DNA from: Cryptomeria japonica
Taxonomy: Eukaryota > Streptophyta > Pinopsida > Cupressales > Cupressaceae
Direction of reading: 5' to 3'
Assembly: GCF_030272615.1 (NCBI RefSeq)
Contig: NC_081406.1
Location: 480,782,900 to 480,846,899 of the forward strand
DNA length: 64,000 bases
Part shown: positions 1 through 10,864 of the stretch, one piece after another
Layout: every line of letters begins with the position of its first letter
Position numbering within the stretch: the stretch's first letter is position 1
The notes under the pieces: model-generated
Told to the model about the DNA's origin: nothing
Database searches by the model: none
Seen by the model: only the letters and a program-made list of their open reading frames with translations
Program-made: the position numbers and the translations under genes

Positions 1-96
1 AAAAAAGGCAGATGTAGGAAGTCAGAACAAAAAGCAGGGAAGGCCATCCCTAAAACATCAAAAGGAACAGGAAAGCTAGAAGAACTGTGCTGATGG
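1..96 (+). pseudogene. LINE ORF1, C-terminal tail only
   Basis: Frame 1 is open from the window edge to a TGA at 94-96. It reads as a lysine/glycine-rich basic tail (GRCRKSEQKAGKA, then KTSKGTGKLEEL). Basic C-terminal tails of this style are common in plant LINE ORF1 proteins, which bind RNA. Its position just 5' of the endonuclease start supports the call. The fragment is too short for a domain assignment, so ORF1 identity rests mostly on position. Confidence 0.45.
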
Positions 97-138
97 AACA
101 TAGTGTTCCATTGAGTCAGCCCTATCCCCGGTTAAAGT

Positions 139-1005
139 ATGAAGATAATATCCTGGAATATCAGAGGGTTGAATGCCCCTCATAAGTAGGATGTGTTACA
201 AAACATCATTAGAGATCATAAACCGGATGTGGTCCTCATTTAGGAAACCAAGATGTCTAAAGAAAAAGTTGAAAAGATAAGAATTTTCAAGGAAAATGGT
301 GTCATAGGTTCTAACTTGGAGGGAGCTTTAGGAGGAACTGTGATTTTTTGGAACCAAAAAACCATTAAAGGTAGGGAAATCATCTCTGCTTTTAACACGA
401 ACTCAATTCAGCTTGAGCATATTAAGGACAACTTTCTCTAGGTCTTATCTAATGTCTACGTGCCTAATACTAAAACCAGGAGAGTTAAATATTGGAGAAG
501 CCTTGCAGACGACATACTCAAGTTTGCTAACCAAAGCTAGATTATTATGGGAGATTTCAATACTCCACTCAAAGAGGAAGAGAAAATGGGAGGTCTCCCT
601 TTACAACTTGATGGGAAACAAGACCTTCTGGATTTCATAAATGATCAAGCTCTCATTGACGTGGATCTCCAGGGCATCAATTACACCTGGACAAATAGAA
701 GAACTAGAGCTGACCCGATTCAAGTAAAGTTAGTTAGAACTTTAATTTCTCCTAATTGGTTAACCAAGTTTAGCTGCTCCCTTGCTTCTATTATCAAAAT
801 TGGGTCAAACCATTACCCCATCTCCTTTTCTGCCAACTCTCTTTCGGCCAAGAGAAACTTCCCTTTCAGATTTGAAAAAGCGTGGCTTTCCCATCCTTCC
901 TTGGAAGCACGTATTGCAGAATGGTGGAATTCTGAAGTGGAGGGTAAGGCTCATTTTAGAATAGCCAAAAAAATCAATATCCTTAAGGCTAAAATTAAAA
1001 TCTAG
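139..1005 (+). pseudogene. LINE ORF2, endonuclease domain (broken)
   Basis: The start reads MKIISWNIRGLNAPHK, the classic N-terminus of L1-type endonucleases of the exonuclease-endonuclease-phosphatase fold, which nick the target DNA. A QETK-like motif follows near 240 with its Q codon changed to TAG, then GDFN near 550 and a YTWTNRR-like segment near 680. The frame is broken by TAG codons near 178, 241, 439 and 540 and by a stop at 1003. Several of these fit CAG-to-TAG change. The normally conserved late SDH motif region reads SNHYP near 805, so catalysis would be doubtful even without the stops. Confidence 0.9.
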
Positions 1006-3500
1006 AACAAAGAGATTTTTTGGGATATTTTCAAGAGCAAAAATCAAGTCAAAATTGAAATAAAGGATGTTCAGGATAGAATCCAAGTGGCTGGGTTGTC
1101 TGAAGATCTTAGGATGGTCGAAAATGTCCTCTTTTCTAAATACCACACCATTATCTCCAATGCAGAGACATTCTGGAGACAAAGATCTAGAGCCTTGTTC
1201 TTGAAGGAAGGCGATAAAATACCCAATTTTTTCACTTAACTGCTCTTAAGCATAGGGCGGCTAATAGAATATCCAGACTATCCTACAGTAAAGGCATCTT
1301 AACAAAGGATAATGATATTAGGGAGGAAGCTCTTGAGCATTTTAGCTCCTTGTTGGGAGAAGTGGATAACTTGGATATCAGCAATCAAAATACCCTTTTA
1401 CAAGCTATTCCTTCTATCCTGACTGAAGCTAATAATAACCTTTTATCCAAAATCCCCTCTAATCAGGAAATCAAAAAGGCGGTGTTCTCTTTTTAGGGTG
1501 ATAAGTCCCCTGGGCCGGACGGTTTTCCAATGCTTTTTTTTCCAAAACTTTTGGCACATCGTAGAGGTTGACATCTGCAATGGTGTTAAACAATTCTTTG
1601 GCTCTAGAGGGCTCCTTAAGGAACTGAATGCTACCTTCATTGTCCTTATCCCAAAAATTCTAGGTGTTGATTCTCTCAACAAGTTTAGACCCTTAGCCTA
1701 TGTAACTCTGTGTATAATATTTTATCCAAGGTTATGACTTCCAGGTTGCTGGATATTCTTCTAAGAATTATCTTTGTCCATCAGAATGGCTTTGTTCTTG
1801 GTAGACAAATTCTGAATTCCATTATTTTCATTCATGAAAATATCCACTCCCTAAAAGTGGCGAATAACTAGGGCTTCTTCCTAAAGTTAGACATGGCTAA
1901 AGCTTTTGATAGAGTGAACTGGCAGTTTCTCCTTAGAATTATGAAAGCTTTCAGTTTTGATGGCAAAGTTATTCAGCTTTGTTCTCAACTTATGGAAACT
2001 TCCTCTTCTATTGTTATAGTCAATGGTTCCTCATCTAGCTTCTTCAAAAGCTCTAGAGGTCTTAGACAGGGGGACCCCATATCCCCTATCCTATTTACTA
2101 TTCTTGCAGAATGTCTAGGAAGATTTATTCTTAAAAACGTGGAAGATGGCAATCTTAGGGGTCTGAAACCTTCTTCTTCCAATGTTGTTTGTTCTCATGA
2201 ACAATTTGTTGATGATTCTATTACCACGGGGGAAGCAACCATCTTGGAAGCTAAAAATATGAAGAATATCCTGAATACTTATGAATCTTCCTCTGGTCAA
2301 AAAATCAACTGGGATAAAAGTTCTCTGTTCTTCATCAATACCCCAGTCCAAAGGCAACTAAGGATTGGTAGAATTCTTGGCTGCACTATTTCTGAGCTTC
2401 CCTCCACTTATCTGGGGCTCCCTCTGTGCCTCAAGGTTGAGGATTCCTTCTGGAATAAGTTGATAGACAAACTTAACTCTAAACTTTCTGGTTGGAAAGG
2501 GGTTGTCCTTACTCAAGCGGGCAAAATTACTCTGCTTAAAGCCACTCTCCAAAATCTTCCTGTTTATGCTCTCAGCTTGTTCAAAATCCCTACAAAGTTT
2601 GTGGAAGCTATTGAAAGAATCCAAAAAAAGTTTCTTTGGTCAGGAGTGGAAGTCAAAAATAGAATTCCCCTTATTGCCTGGAATAAAATTTGTTCCCCTA
2701 AGGCCTTTGGTGGGTTGGGCTTAAGGAATATCGGTACTATGAATAAAGCTTTATTAGCCAAACAAATTTGGAGATTAAAAGGAGAGGAAAGAGAATGGAA
2801 TTCAATTTGGAAAAACATATATCTTTATATGCAACCTTCTGAGGAAAAATTCCTTGATAATTCTTTCATTGTTGAAGGGTCGGCTATATGGAATGTTGTT
2901 CAATCTGCTAAAAGTTGGGTTGTTCCTGGTCGAACTTGGAACCTTGGGGATGGGAGGAGAATAAGATTTTGGGAAGATATATGGATTTTGGACAAACCCC
3001 TAGAGGAAGTCCCAATCCTCAAAGATTGGAAAGACTAGTTCAGAAGAAGGTTTGGTGAGCTAGTCAGAGATTACTGGAGAAATGGGAACTGGATTGATTT
3101 TAGCCAGCAACGTTCGGGGCTAAAGTTCCTTCAGATTTCTCTTTCTACTAAAATCCCTATAGACAACAAAGATGATAGATTGATATGGAGGGAAACCCCA
3201 GATGGGAATTATTCTGTTTCCTCAGCTGTGGCTATTCATAATGATCCTATGGAAGAAATTCCTATCTAGGCTAATGTTTGGAACAAGAAGTTAGTTCCTA
3301 AGGTTAACATCTTCTTTTGGATTTTCATCCAAAACAAGGTTTTAACCCTGGATAACCTTCAAAAGAGAGGTTTTGTTTTTCCTAATAGGTGTTCTCTTTG
3401 TTGCAGGGATGAAGAGATGGCTTGCCATATTCTCAATCAGTGCACTTTTAGTCAAGATATCTGGAAAATCATCTTAAGCAGGTGGAACCTGAGTTGGGTT
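1006..3500 (+). pseudogene. LINE ORF2, reverse transcriptase and zinc-binding region (broken)
   Basis: The longest open piece is 1893-3038 (381 codons). It shows the L1 RT landmarks in order: MAKAFDRVNW, GLRQGDPISPILF, then FVDD at about residue 107 in place of the usual FADD, keeping both catalytic aspartates. SELPSTYLGLPL and a GLGLRNIGTMNKALLAKQ thumb-like region follow. Upstream of 1893 the RT N-terminus is spread over shifted frames with stops. After the TAG at 3038 the frame continues to a zf-RVT-like segment near 3280-3470, with KVNIFFWIF and a C-x2-C...H...C pattern (RCSLCC, then CHILNQC). The enzyme copies LINE RNA at the nicked target in the nucleus. This copy is inactive. Confidence 0.92.
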
Positions 3501-3659
3501 TTCTCAAACTCCCTTGGGGATTCTTGGCAGTAATGGTACTGCCCTAATTCTAATCCTAAAATTGTGGAGACCTAGAGACTCACTCTGCCAATTGTTATTT
3601 GGAATATCTGGAAAGAGCGTAACAATAGGATTTTTAGGGATAAAAGGGCTATTCCTGAA

Positions 3660-4301
3660 GTGGTGGCAGATAAAATTTATAGGAGTATTTTTGAATGTCT
3701 CTATGGCACTTATCATGGACCAATTGCTAAAGATGACTTCAAAGACAGGTGGAAGCTCTCCACCACTACCACTAGCAAGGAGGAAGGAAGAGATGGTCTC
3801 GTTTGGTGTTTTCCTCCTCAGGGGTGGATTAAGGCTAACTTTGATGGGGCCTCAAAGGGGAATCCGGGTAAAGTCAAATATAGGGGCATTGTCAGGAATT
3901 TTGTTGGAAGTTGTTTAAAAGCGGTGGTTGGCCCTTTGAGGAATCAAACTAGTCATTTTTCCGAACCCTCAGCTGCCCTGAACACCTTAGTTTTAGCCAA
4001 AAGTCTTAATTATGAAAAAGTATGGCTTGAGAGAGATTCACTTAATATTATTAAGTGTCTCAAGGGGGAGTTGGGGCCATCTTGGTCAATTGAAAATATT
4101 ATCATGAAAGTTAGGGAGATCATTGCAAGTTTTAAAGAAATTATTATTCAACATGCCTTCAGAGAGCAAAATAGTGTGGTGGACTACTTAGCGAATATAG
4201 GAGTTTACTCTAGCTCCCAATCGATTTGGCACGGGGAAGATCTCAATTTAAACATTAAAGAACTCCTTAGAAAGGACCGTCATATGGGGAGAGAAGGATA
4301 G
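3660..4301 (+). pseudogene. LINE ORF2, RNase H domain
   Basis: Open for 213 codons. WIKANFDGASKGNPG (about residues 56-70) holds the first catalytic Asp. SEPSAALNTLVLAKSL carries the likely Glu, LERDSLNII the second Asp, and REQNSVVDYLANIG the C-terminal Asp. This matches the plant-type RNase H (RVT_3) found at the C-terminus of many plant LINE ORF2 proteins, which removes RNA from the RNA:DNA hybrid. Catalytic residues look preserved although upstream ORF2 is broken. The stop at 4299-4301 lies 7 bases before the next ATG. Confidence 0.88.
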
Positions 4302-4308
4302 TATAATC

Positions 4309-6042
4309 ATGACAGGGATTATGAATAATTTATGCCTTGATGGAAAGGTCATCATTACTTGGCAAAGCGACAGATCCCCAACAATCTATAATATTTTTCC
4401 ACACGCTTTGTGGGTTTCCCGGTTCAAAATCTTGAGCAACTTCGGGAAAGAAGGGCTTAGTTTGCAGAGAAATAGAGTAGATAGTCTGAATCCAAAGATG
4501 GGAGGAGACCTAAGAAGGGAGGAACTAGACAATAAGTCGACTTGGAAAGAGAAGCCGAAAGTATGGACAAAACTGGAAAAGGGTTCTCTCACAAGCTTCA
4601 TGGAGAAGCTCATGGACTATGATAAAGGTAGGGTAAACCTTGCCGTTTCCAAGATTTCCAAAAATTGGTCTAATGGCTCATTTAAAATCTATGGAGTTAA
4701 GTTTAAGATGGACATTGGGCTTATAGCTACAGTGACTGGAATGGCCCACACTGGGCTTAATTTCTTTCGAGACCTTAAAGTCTCCAACAATACGGTCAAT
4801 CTATTCCCGAGGAAAGAGAAGGAGAGGGTTAGAATCGGCAAAGCCACTGGGGGCTACTACGAAGAAGCCAATATTAAGAAAATATGGGGATGGGTTCTGA
4901 ATGAAATTATGGAATACATCACAGTTGAGGGCCGATTCTCCAGGGCCCACACCTACCACTTTGTTCTCTTAAACCATTTTAGACACACAAAAAAGGTATC
5001 CCTGCCCTACTACCTTTTTAGGTCCCTTTCCAGGTCCCTCAACAAACATAGTAAAAATCCCTCTAGCCCAATTCTCCACTGTGGGATTTTTCTTCTCATC
5101 TATGAACATTGTAAAACCCTTGCCCTGCTGGAAAATAAGAGGATTTCCGCCTCCCCGGGTAAGAGAAAGATGGAGGGAGGAAACTCCAGCAAGGAGAAGG
5201 CATCCTCTAGCAAAAAAAGAAAAAGTGCCCCTGGGATGGAAACAAAGGAAATTGATAAGGAATGCAGCGAAATGGAGACTGATGACTCCAATGGCGAAGA
5301 CAACTGGAACGATGAGGAGCTAGGCAATGAGGAAGAAAGTGGTGATAATGAGCCTGGAAATGAAAGCCCTGCCCTCAGTGATCGCCCTGGTAAGGACAAC
5401 AACCATCCTATGGAGGATGTGGATTTCAAGGATAATGAGGAAATTGATGTGAATTCCGAGAAGGAAACAAACAAAGATTCTGAGAAGGACATGACTAAGG
5501 ACAGAGCTAGTGAGGATAAGGAAAGTGTAGATAAAGGGCTTCTCTTGGATAACCTCAAGAAACTCACTGAAGCAAGAATGGATTATGACAGATGGACTTA
5601 CGAGCTCCTGAAGAACCTAGAAAAAAAGGGGAAAAACACAGATGAGAAGAGGGAGGATGACAACAGAGACCAGATAAATTGGAAGCAGAATATGGAGGAT
5701 AAGGTTAAATCACTGGAAGAAGGGAGAGAGGCGATGAAAAATCTGATGGGCGTTATCCCGAGTATCCTATCTGCTATCACTAAAAACCTGGAGGATATTG
5801 CTAAGGTCGTTGATCATACCAGCTCTCCAAAATCGGTAGTGGAACTTAACTTGGACAAAGAGACTATCCAGACTAGTAGCGGTGAAGTTACTCCGATTGG
5901 TGGCACTACGAAGAGGACCAGGGCTAGTGTCAAGAAAGTTGTGGCTGCTTCTGCAAAGGATCTCCCTAATCTCAGGGATAACATCAAAGAGTTGCATGAA
6001 ATTAGCAACACCCTGGCGAATGCCCTAGAAAAAATCAACTAG
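4309..6042 (+). CDS. uninterrupted 577-aa ORF at the 3' end of the LINE, function unknown
   Basis: A full-length frame with no stop or shift, beginning 7 bases after the RNase H stop and ending at the LINE 3' UTR, so it belongs to the LINE transcript. Residues about 1-290 look globular: FKIYGVKFKMDIGLIATVTG, then a HFVLLNHFRHTKKVSLPYYL helical region and a HCGIFLLIYEH segment. Residues about 290-410 are very acidic and Ser/Lys-rich with basic patches such as SSKKRKS that could act as nuclear signals. Residues about 410-577 are charged helical, probably coiled coil. The globular half resembles in layout the 'putative plant transposon protein' class found in other plant elements; that is my inference from pattern, not a search. 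The usual LINE ORF1 position is 5', so an ORF here is unusual. Function unknown. Confidence 0.75.
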   Translation: MTGIMNNLCLDGKVIITWQSDRSPTIYNIFPHALWVSRFKILSNFGKEGLSLQRNRVDSLNPKMGGDLRREELDNKSTWKEKPKVWTKLEKGSLTSFMEKLMDYDKGRVNLAVSKISKNWSNGSFKIYGVKFKMDIGLIATVTGMAHTGLNFFRDLKVSNNTVNLFPRKEKERVRIGKATGGYYEEANIKKIWGWVLNEIMEYITVEGRFSRAHTYHFVLLNHFRHTKKVSLPYYLFRSLSRSLNKHSKNPSSPILHCGIFLLIYEHCKTLALLENKRISASPGKRKMEGGNSSKEKASSSKKRKSAPGMETKEIDKECSEMETDDSNGEDNWNDEELGNEEESGDNEPGNESPALSDRPGKDNNHPMEDVDFKDNEEIDVNSEKETNKDSEKDMTKDRASEDKESVDKGLLLDNLKKLTEARMDYDRWTYELLKNLEKKGKNTDEKREDDNRDQINWKQNMEDKVKSLEEGREAMKNLMGVIPSILSAITKNLEDIAKVVDHTSSPKSVVELNLDKETIQTSSGEVTPIGGTTKRTRASVKKVVAASAKDLPNLRDNIKELHEISNTLANALEKIN

Positions 6043-6226
6043 TTTCTCTCTTGGAGTCCGGCTGGCTTGCTGGCTTTTTGGGGCTTTTTCTGGTTTCCTT
6101 TGGTTTTCTACTAGCTTTTCGATGGTCTGTTCCTTTTTGTATCTCTTTGCTTTTGCTATTTAATTTCTGCTTGTAAAGGGTTTCAGGGCCCCTTCAAAAC
6201 CTGCTTTTACCTTAATAAAAAATAAG
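6043..6226 (+). terminator. LINE 3' UTR with A-rich end
   Basis: About 180 bases after the ORF stop. It is T-rich with a run of GGCTTGCTGGCTTTTTGGGG type, then TTGTAAAGGGTTTCAGGGC and an A-rich end with AATAAAAAATAA near 6214. Plant L1 elements commonly end in this way. The 3' end marks the LINE boundary. Confidence 0.6.
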
Positions 6227-6242
6227 CTTCATTATACAAATA

Positions 6243-6660
6243 TTTTAACAAGGTGATCCATTAGTTTGGATTCAGAAATCCTCTACCCAGGTTACTCCTA
6301 ACAGGGTACTACCTTTAATAGGGTATAGCTCCTAACAGAGCTTTGGGATCTTTAACAGGATTCGCTCCTAGTAGAGCATGTTTGTAGACCTTAACCAGTC
6401 AGTTACCTATTACTGCAGATAGTTAACTTGTGAGTCCCATCTCATCATGGTTTTCCCATTTGGGTTTTCCATGTATAAACACTTGTGTTATGGTGGATGT
6501 TTTACTTATTGTCGATGAACTAATATCATTTTGGATTACATGCATAGTGTTTAACAAACTTGTTAAGTATATCTACCAGTTAATGTTTAAAGTAGTATTG
6601 TTTTTGGTGTCACCGATTCAACCCCCCTCTCAGTTCTTTATAAGTCTATCAATAATGATC
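6243..6660 (+). mobile_element. Ty1/copia LTR fragment, plus orientation
   Basis: The 3' half of a copia-type LTR. Near 6445-6490 lies the conserved ATGGTTTTCCC...GGGTTTTCCATGTA region, and near 6610-6640 the CACCGATTCAACCCCCCTCTCAG end. The same two landmarks occur in reverse in the LTRs at 49484-50539 and 55131-55687, so these are relatives. The stretch also has short recurrent CCTAACAG(G/A)G units near 6298-6370. Both ends are truncated and no internal domain is attached. Confidence 0.6.
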
Positions 6661-6666
6661 ACTGAT

Positions 6667-7489
6667 CTATAAATCTTGCTCCTCACACTCAAAAAGGGCA
6701 CACAATCCAACAACTCCATCATCGTGATCATATATAACTCTTGCACCATGAATGGGAATATGCAGTATAAGCCAAACATCCTCTAAGGTAATGGATGCCT
6801 CACCAATAGGAAGATGGAAGGAACATGTCTCAGAATGCCACCGCTCTACTAACGTTGTAATCAAGGCCATGTTGAATGTAACCTCTGGCAAATGTAAAAC
6901 ATGATACAGTACTAGATATCGGATATGTGCAATCTCCTCATCAAGTAAATCAGCTCGAAGATCAAGTCGACTAGGTCTGCTCTGTCAGCAGTATAACACT
7001 CCAATATTCTCCTGCATAGAGAAAATATTGAAATTGTTAGATATCAGATAACGAGATTACAAAAAAAAAAATATCAAATGCATGAAAAAAACTTCAATTA
7101 ACAACGAATGTGTGAACGAATGTGTGAAGTTTTACACTTATGTGTGACATTTAACACCATTGTGATACAATTAATGCGTATGTGTGACAATCGAAACAAA
7201 TGTGTGAACAGATAAATGAATGTGTAACACTAAGCACCAATGTGTGACACTTAAGATTTTGCAATACATTTATAGTGTTTGCATAACATTTAACACTAAT
7301 GCGTTAAAACCGATAGGCGTATGCGTGAAGATTAAAAATTAGGTCTTTGGAATTTTTTTGAAAAATTGCACAAAACAAGCAAAAAATCAGGCAAAAATTT
7401 AGAAAAATACCATGCCGCTAGTCCCTGGAGGTCTCTGATAAGAACATACTCAGTCAAACAAGTGCACTCGTGCCCTATAGCCAGCCATG
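6667..7489 (-). pseudogene. plant mobile domain (PMD) gene fragment with one intron
   Basis: The 3' exon (about 6667-7014) reads LVLYHVLHLPEVTFNMALIT, then VERWHSETCSFHLPIGE and EDVWLILHIPIHG. This is the PMD signature (ERW...THTFHLP-GE...TLEDV...L-LPI-G). An acceptor CTATGCAG|G lies at about 7015 and a plausible donor, CATG|GTATTT, near 7410. The first exon starts at an ATG at 7489 (MAGYRARVHLFD) and has an in-frame TGA; a second TGA lies early in exon 2, and both could derive from CGA. The 3' end is cut off at the junction with the copia LTR fragment. PMD proteins occur both as host proteins (MAIN/MAIL) and inside transposons. Here the gene lies antisense just before a Ty3/gypsy-like 3' LTR, which suggests a transposon-borne antisense gene. 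Confidence 0.7.
7100..7340. repeat. degenerate ~20-bp minisatellite (AATGTGTGACA-type)
   Basis: Roughly ten imperfect units of the form AATGTGTGACACTTAACACC follow one another with variable spacing. The array lies inside the intron of the PMD fragment. Units are diverged enough that the array is probably old. Confidence 0.7.
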
Positions 7490-7580
7490 ATGATCAGATA
7501 CTCGCAGGAAAGCAAAAAACTCGCAAGGATTTCTAAGAACTCACCACAATGCAAATGAGCAAATGAAAAGCTCAAATCTC

Positions 7581-7588
7581 TATTTATA
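7581..7588 (-). promoter_or_regulatory. TATA box for the antisense PMD gene
   Basis: TATAAATA on the minus strand, about 92 bases upstream of the ATG at 7489, with an AAACCCTAATTTT element 5' of it. The spacing fits a plant RNA polymerase II promoter with a leader of about 60 bases. Assignment is by position and sequence only. Confidence 0.5.
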
Positions 7589-7866
7589 GCTCAAAATTAG
7601 GGTTTTTTCCCACTCCGACGCCCATGGTCCCCGTCAACTTCAAACAACTTATAGGCTACTCGAACGATCTCGAAATTGCATGAAACTTCACACGATTGCT
7701 CATTATACTGATATAAAAAATATGGTCTCAATTTCTGAATTTTTCCACCACCTTTTCCGAGGGGGCATATTTACACTATACCGTGGTACCAAGGCATACT
7801 GGGGCAAATTTTTTTTCATTTTCTCTGAAACAACGTCGTTCCGACTTTGTCTCAAAGAGGGGCAAA

Positions 7867-9356
7867 TGTAGACACCAAAAAATTTCTCATTGATCATGTA
7901 TTAATTATTCCTCTAATTAATTAAATAATTATTTAATTAAGTTAATTAATCTTATTCTTCTAATTTGATATTTCCTCATCATCTTACTAATTAATTCATT
8001 TCCAATTCTGTAATCGTTTAATCATTTTAGCCATTTTTCTAATATTAATTACTAATTATTCCTCTAATTGATTAAATAATTATTTAATTAAGTTAATTAA
8101 TCTTATTCTTCTAATTTGATATTTCCTCATCATCTTACTAATTAATTCATTTCCAATTCTGTCATCATTTAATCATTTTAGCCATTTTTCTAATATTAAT
8201 TAAATATTTATTATTTAATGAATTCTGATTAATTCCCCAATTTAAATAATCTTCATTATTTAAATAAATTAATTTTCAATTTCTATCTCGCTTCATCTAA
8301 TCATTAAGCCTATCTAAATATTAATTAAATATTTATTATTTAATTAATTTTGATTTAATTCCTTTAATTTAAATAATCTTTATTGTTTAATTAAATTTCA
8401 TTTCTACAAAATTAAATAGTTTCCTTAAATTATTTAATTAACTAATAATTCATCTAATTTCATTTAATTTCTTCTAATTCCAAATACATGTGCATGATTT
8501 CAAAAATCAAATTGAATTCCAAAGTCAAGTTCTAAATATATTCAAATAACAAATTGAATTTAAAATAAATTCAATATTTGAATTAAAATCTCATGCAAAT
8601 ATTAAATTGAAAATCCAAGTCAAAGTTCAAGCACATGCTAAATTAATTAATTAAATCTATTATCTCTCCAATTCCTATTTCCATCTTTTAGTTAGCTTTT
8701 TCTAAATAAAGCTCTCAATCAGCTTTCAATCAATGAACTATTTTCTCCTCTTTATTTCCTCCAATCATTGTTTTCCATCCTTCAGTCAGCTTTTTCTCAA
8801 TCAGTTGACTCATTTAATCTATTCAATCTATTTTGTTTCACCTCCAATTCAGCAATTCAACTATCAATCAACATGTGAGCTCACCTAAGTTCCACCTCTT
8901 GATCAATCTGTTCTATCTTTCATTCAATCCTCTCCAATTATCTATAAATTGAGCATTCAATCTCCATTCTCAACAATCACAATAAATCATAAACTTCGAA
9001 TCTTTGTGTCATTTGCAGGTTGCCAACGCAATATCTGAGAGCCACCATACCACAAAGAGGAGAAGAGCAATGGAAGCTATACACAGTCTTGGAATATGGG
9101 GGATTGATTGATTTTAATTATATTATTGTTTCTTGCTTCTGTGTTATTTCGTTGTCTGTTTGTTTGAATTATAATTAGGATAGGGATTTGAGATTTCCCT
9201 TTCATTCCTAGTTTACTTTACATTTGATGAATTTATACATGTGACACTTATGACTTTAAATATTAAGTGACAAATATCCTATGTGCACCCTAAGTAAACT
9301 TAAGTAACTAGTGTGAATAAGACCTAGCTTATGAACTAGCTACGTAAAACACCACA
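7867..9356 (+). mobile_element. Ty3/gypsy-like 3' LTR (TGTAGACACC type)
   Basis: The start TGTAGACACC is preceded directly by the purine-rich CAAAGAGGGGCAAA. This polypurine tract plus TGTAGACACC junction is common at the 3' LTR of plant Ty3/gypsy elements of the Athila/Tat group. A plausible end is ACACCACA at 9356. The body is AT-rich with many TTAATTAA-type stretches. No 5' LTR and no target duplication were found, so the element is a 3' remnant made of the antisense PMD region plus this LTR. The 3' boundary is tentative. Confidence 0.5.
7900..8199. repeat. tandem duplication of a ~150-bp AT-rich unit
   Basis: The unit beginning ATTAATTATTCCTCTAATTA at about 7900 recurs at about 8050 with few differences, up to TTTCTAATATTAATT. 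Related but more diverged TTTAATTAA-rich sequence continues to about 8440. It lies inside the candidate LTR. Confidence 0.8.
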
Positions 9357-10190
9357 TTCACATCAGCAGGTGGAGCATATTATATATTTTACATTTGGAA
9401 GGGTATTATAGAGAAAGGAAAAACTATGTTTGTGTTTTGAAAATTAGGTATGGTTTCTCAATTTTGGTTTTATATGACAAATATCTAACTTGGTTGTTTT
9501 AAACTCACCACATCAAATGATGATGGAAAGGGAGGCATGAAACAATTATTACTCATATTATATTAGCATAAAATTATAGAGGGAAGTAGTTGGGATACTC
9601 CTAATTTTATTCAATTGTCTCCTACCCTAGGGGTTGGTACAAGGTTGTCACTTTGGAGATCTTGGCCTTTAAGTTTCTTGAGTGGAGTTATGTGTTAGCT
9701 ACTCACTACCCCTAGCTTAAAGAATCTTGATCTATTAGGCTAGGGGAGAAAAAGTGCTATAGGGGTGGTTTCTCCAATGTTTTCTATATCCCCAATAGCA
9801 TCTGGGTTTTGTTCAATATATAAGGGTTAAGTAGCTCTACTAGTTCTTTCCTTGAGAAAATTTTCTAGCACCCCTTAATGTGCTCCACTATATTCATTTG
9901 GAAAATCTATATAAAGGTCCTCTTGACCCCCTTTGATCTCTTCCCATTTTTTTTCTAAATTGATCACTTTGTTGTTTGTTAATTGGCCACACCTCTTTAG
10001 TTTGTGATGGGGTGGCTTTGTCCATGTAATTTTTAACAAATGAGCTCAAGTGACTTGCTTTGCCTTGATGTAGTTTTGGCTGGAGCACAATATCTTAGCT
10101 CTAGTCCAATTTTTTGGAAGAAAGAAAGGTGTATGGTTCATGTCAACCACAATTTGCCTCAATATCCTCATAATCAAGCCTAGTTTGAAT
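9357..10190. other. non-coding spacer
   Basis: AT-rich sequence between the TGTAGACACC-type LTR and the next retroelement. I see no coding region, RNA gene or clear repeat here. Confidence 0.5.
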
Positions 10191-10195
10191 AGGCA

Positions 10196-10851
10196 TGAAA
10201 TATCCCCCTAGGGATATTTATTTCATAATTTTGAACAGATAATCCACATAAATTAAACATACAATTTGCATGTAATTGATGTTAATTTATTCATCTAATT
10301 ACACTGAAAACCTTTAAATTTTAGATTTAAACAGAATTTCTGAAATTTAGATATAAATATAACCTCAAGCAACAACTAGAAAAAAATCCAATCCTAGCCA
10401 TAGAACTTACAGTTTGATTGGATAACCAATAAATAAAACTTGAAGCACAAAGTGAGCCACCTGAATGATAACACTAACTAACAATGGGTTTCCATCCACA
10501 GCCTCCAAGCTCAAGGGTTTGCATCCTCAAACCTGCTGAAAACTAGAGCTTCCAAGAAACTCCCCAAGAGTAATAATTTCCAACACAAAAACAAAGCATA
10601 AGAAAATGAGCCTCTCCAAGTTATTAAATAGCTCAACCCTATGACTCTTCATTCACCCACTGCTTGACTCTTGGAATTCCCTTCTATTAATTAAGTGACT
10701 TTACTTTATAATTTGATGCCGACTATAAAAAGTCACTTTAACCAGCTTAGATAAATAATTAAATTAAGTCATCTTAAAGTTATTATGTTTAGACAACTTA
10801 AACTTAATTATTTAATGGATTTTCCTAATGTCCCAAAAAGGGGACATTATA
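10196..10851 (-). repeat. 3' LTR of the PDS5-carrying element
   Basis: 656 bases. In element orientation it starts TATAATGTCCCC, whereas the other LTR starts TGTAATATCCCC, so one end has mutated; it ends GATATTTCA. It contains an extra segment near 10480-10535 that is absent from the other LTR. Confidence 0.9.
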
Positions 10852-10864
10852 GTCCTCCCTCCTT
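10852..10864 (-). promoter_or_regulatory. polypurine tract
   Basis: AAGGAGGGAGGAC on the minus strand directly precedes the 3' LTR. It would prime plus-strand DNA synthesis during reverse transcription. The overlapping reading LEDKQSLRRED resembles the conserved end of many plant Ty3/gypsy polyproteins, which supports a Ty3/gypsy origin. Confidence 0.75.

Larger units (their letters stand above)
1..6226 (+). mobile_element. L1-type LINE, 5' truncated by the window edge
   Basis: A non-LTR retrotransposon read on the plus strand. In order it holds the end of an ORF1, an apurinic-type endonuclease, a reverse transcriptase, a zinc-binding region, an RNase H, a further 577-codon ORF, and a 3' tail ending in an AATAAAA-type A-rich stretch near 6214-6226. 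This is the usual plant L1 domain order except for the extra 3' ORF. ORF2 has in-frame stops and frameshifts, so the copy is dead for its own transposition. No target-site duplication can be checked because the 5' end lies outside the window. Confidence 0.9.

Noticed and set aside
5100-5567. Minus-strand Ser/Leu-rich 155-codon frame
   Set aside because: It is the antisense shadow of the acidic Glu/Lys/Asp-rich part of the 4309-6042 frame; no domain or start context.
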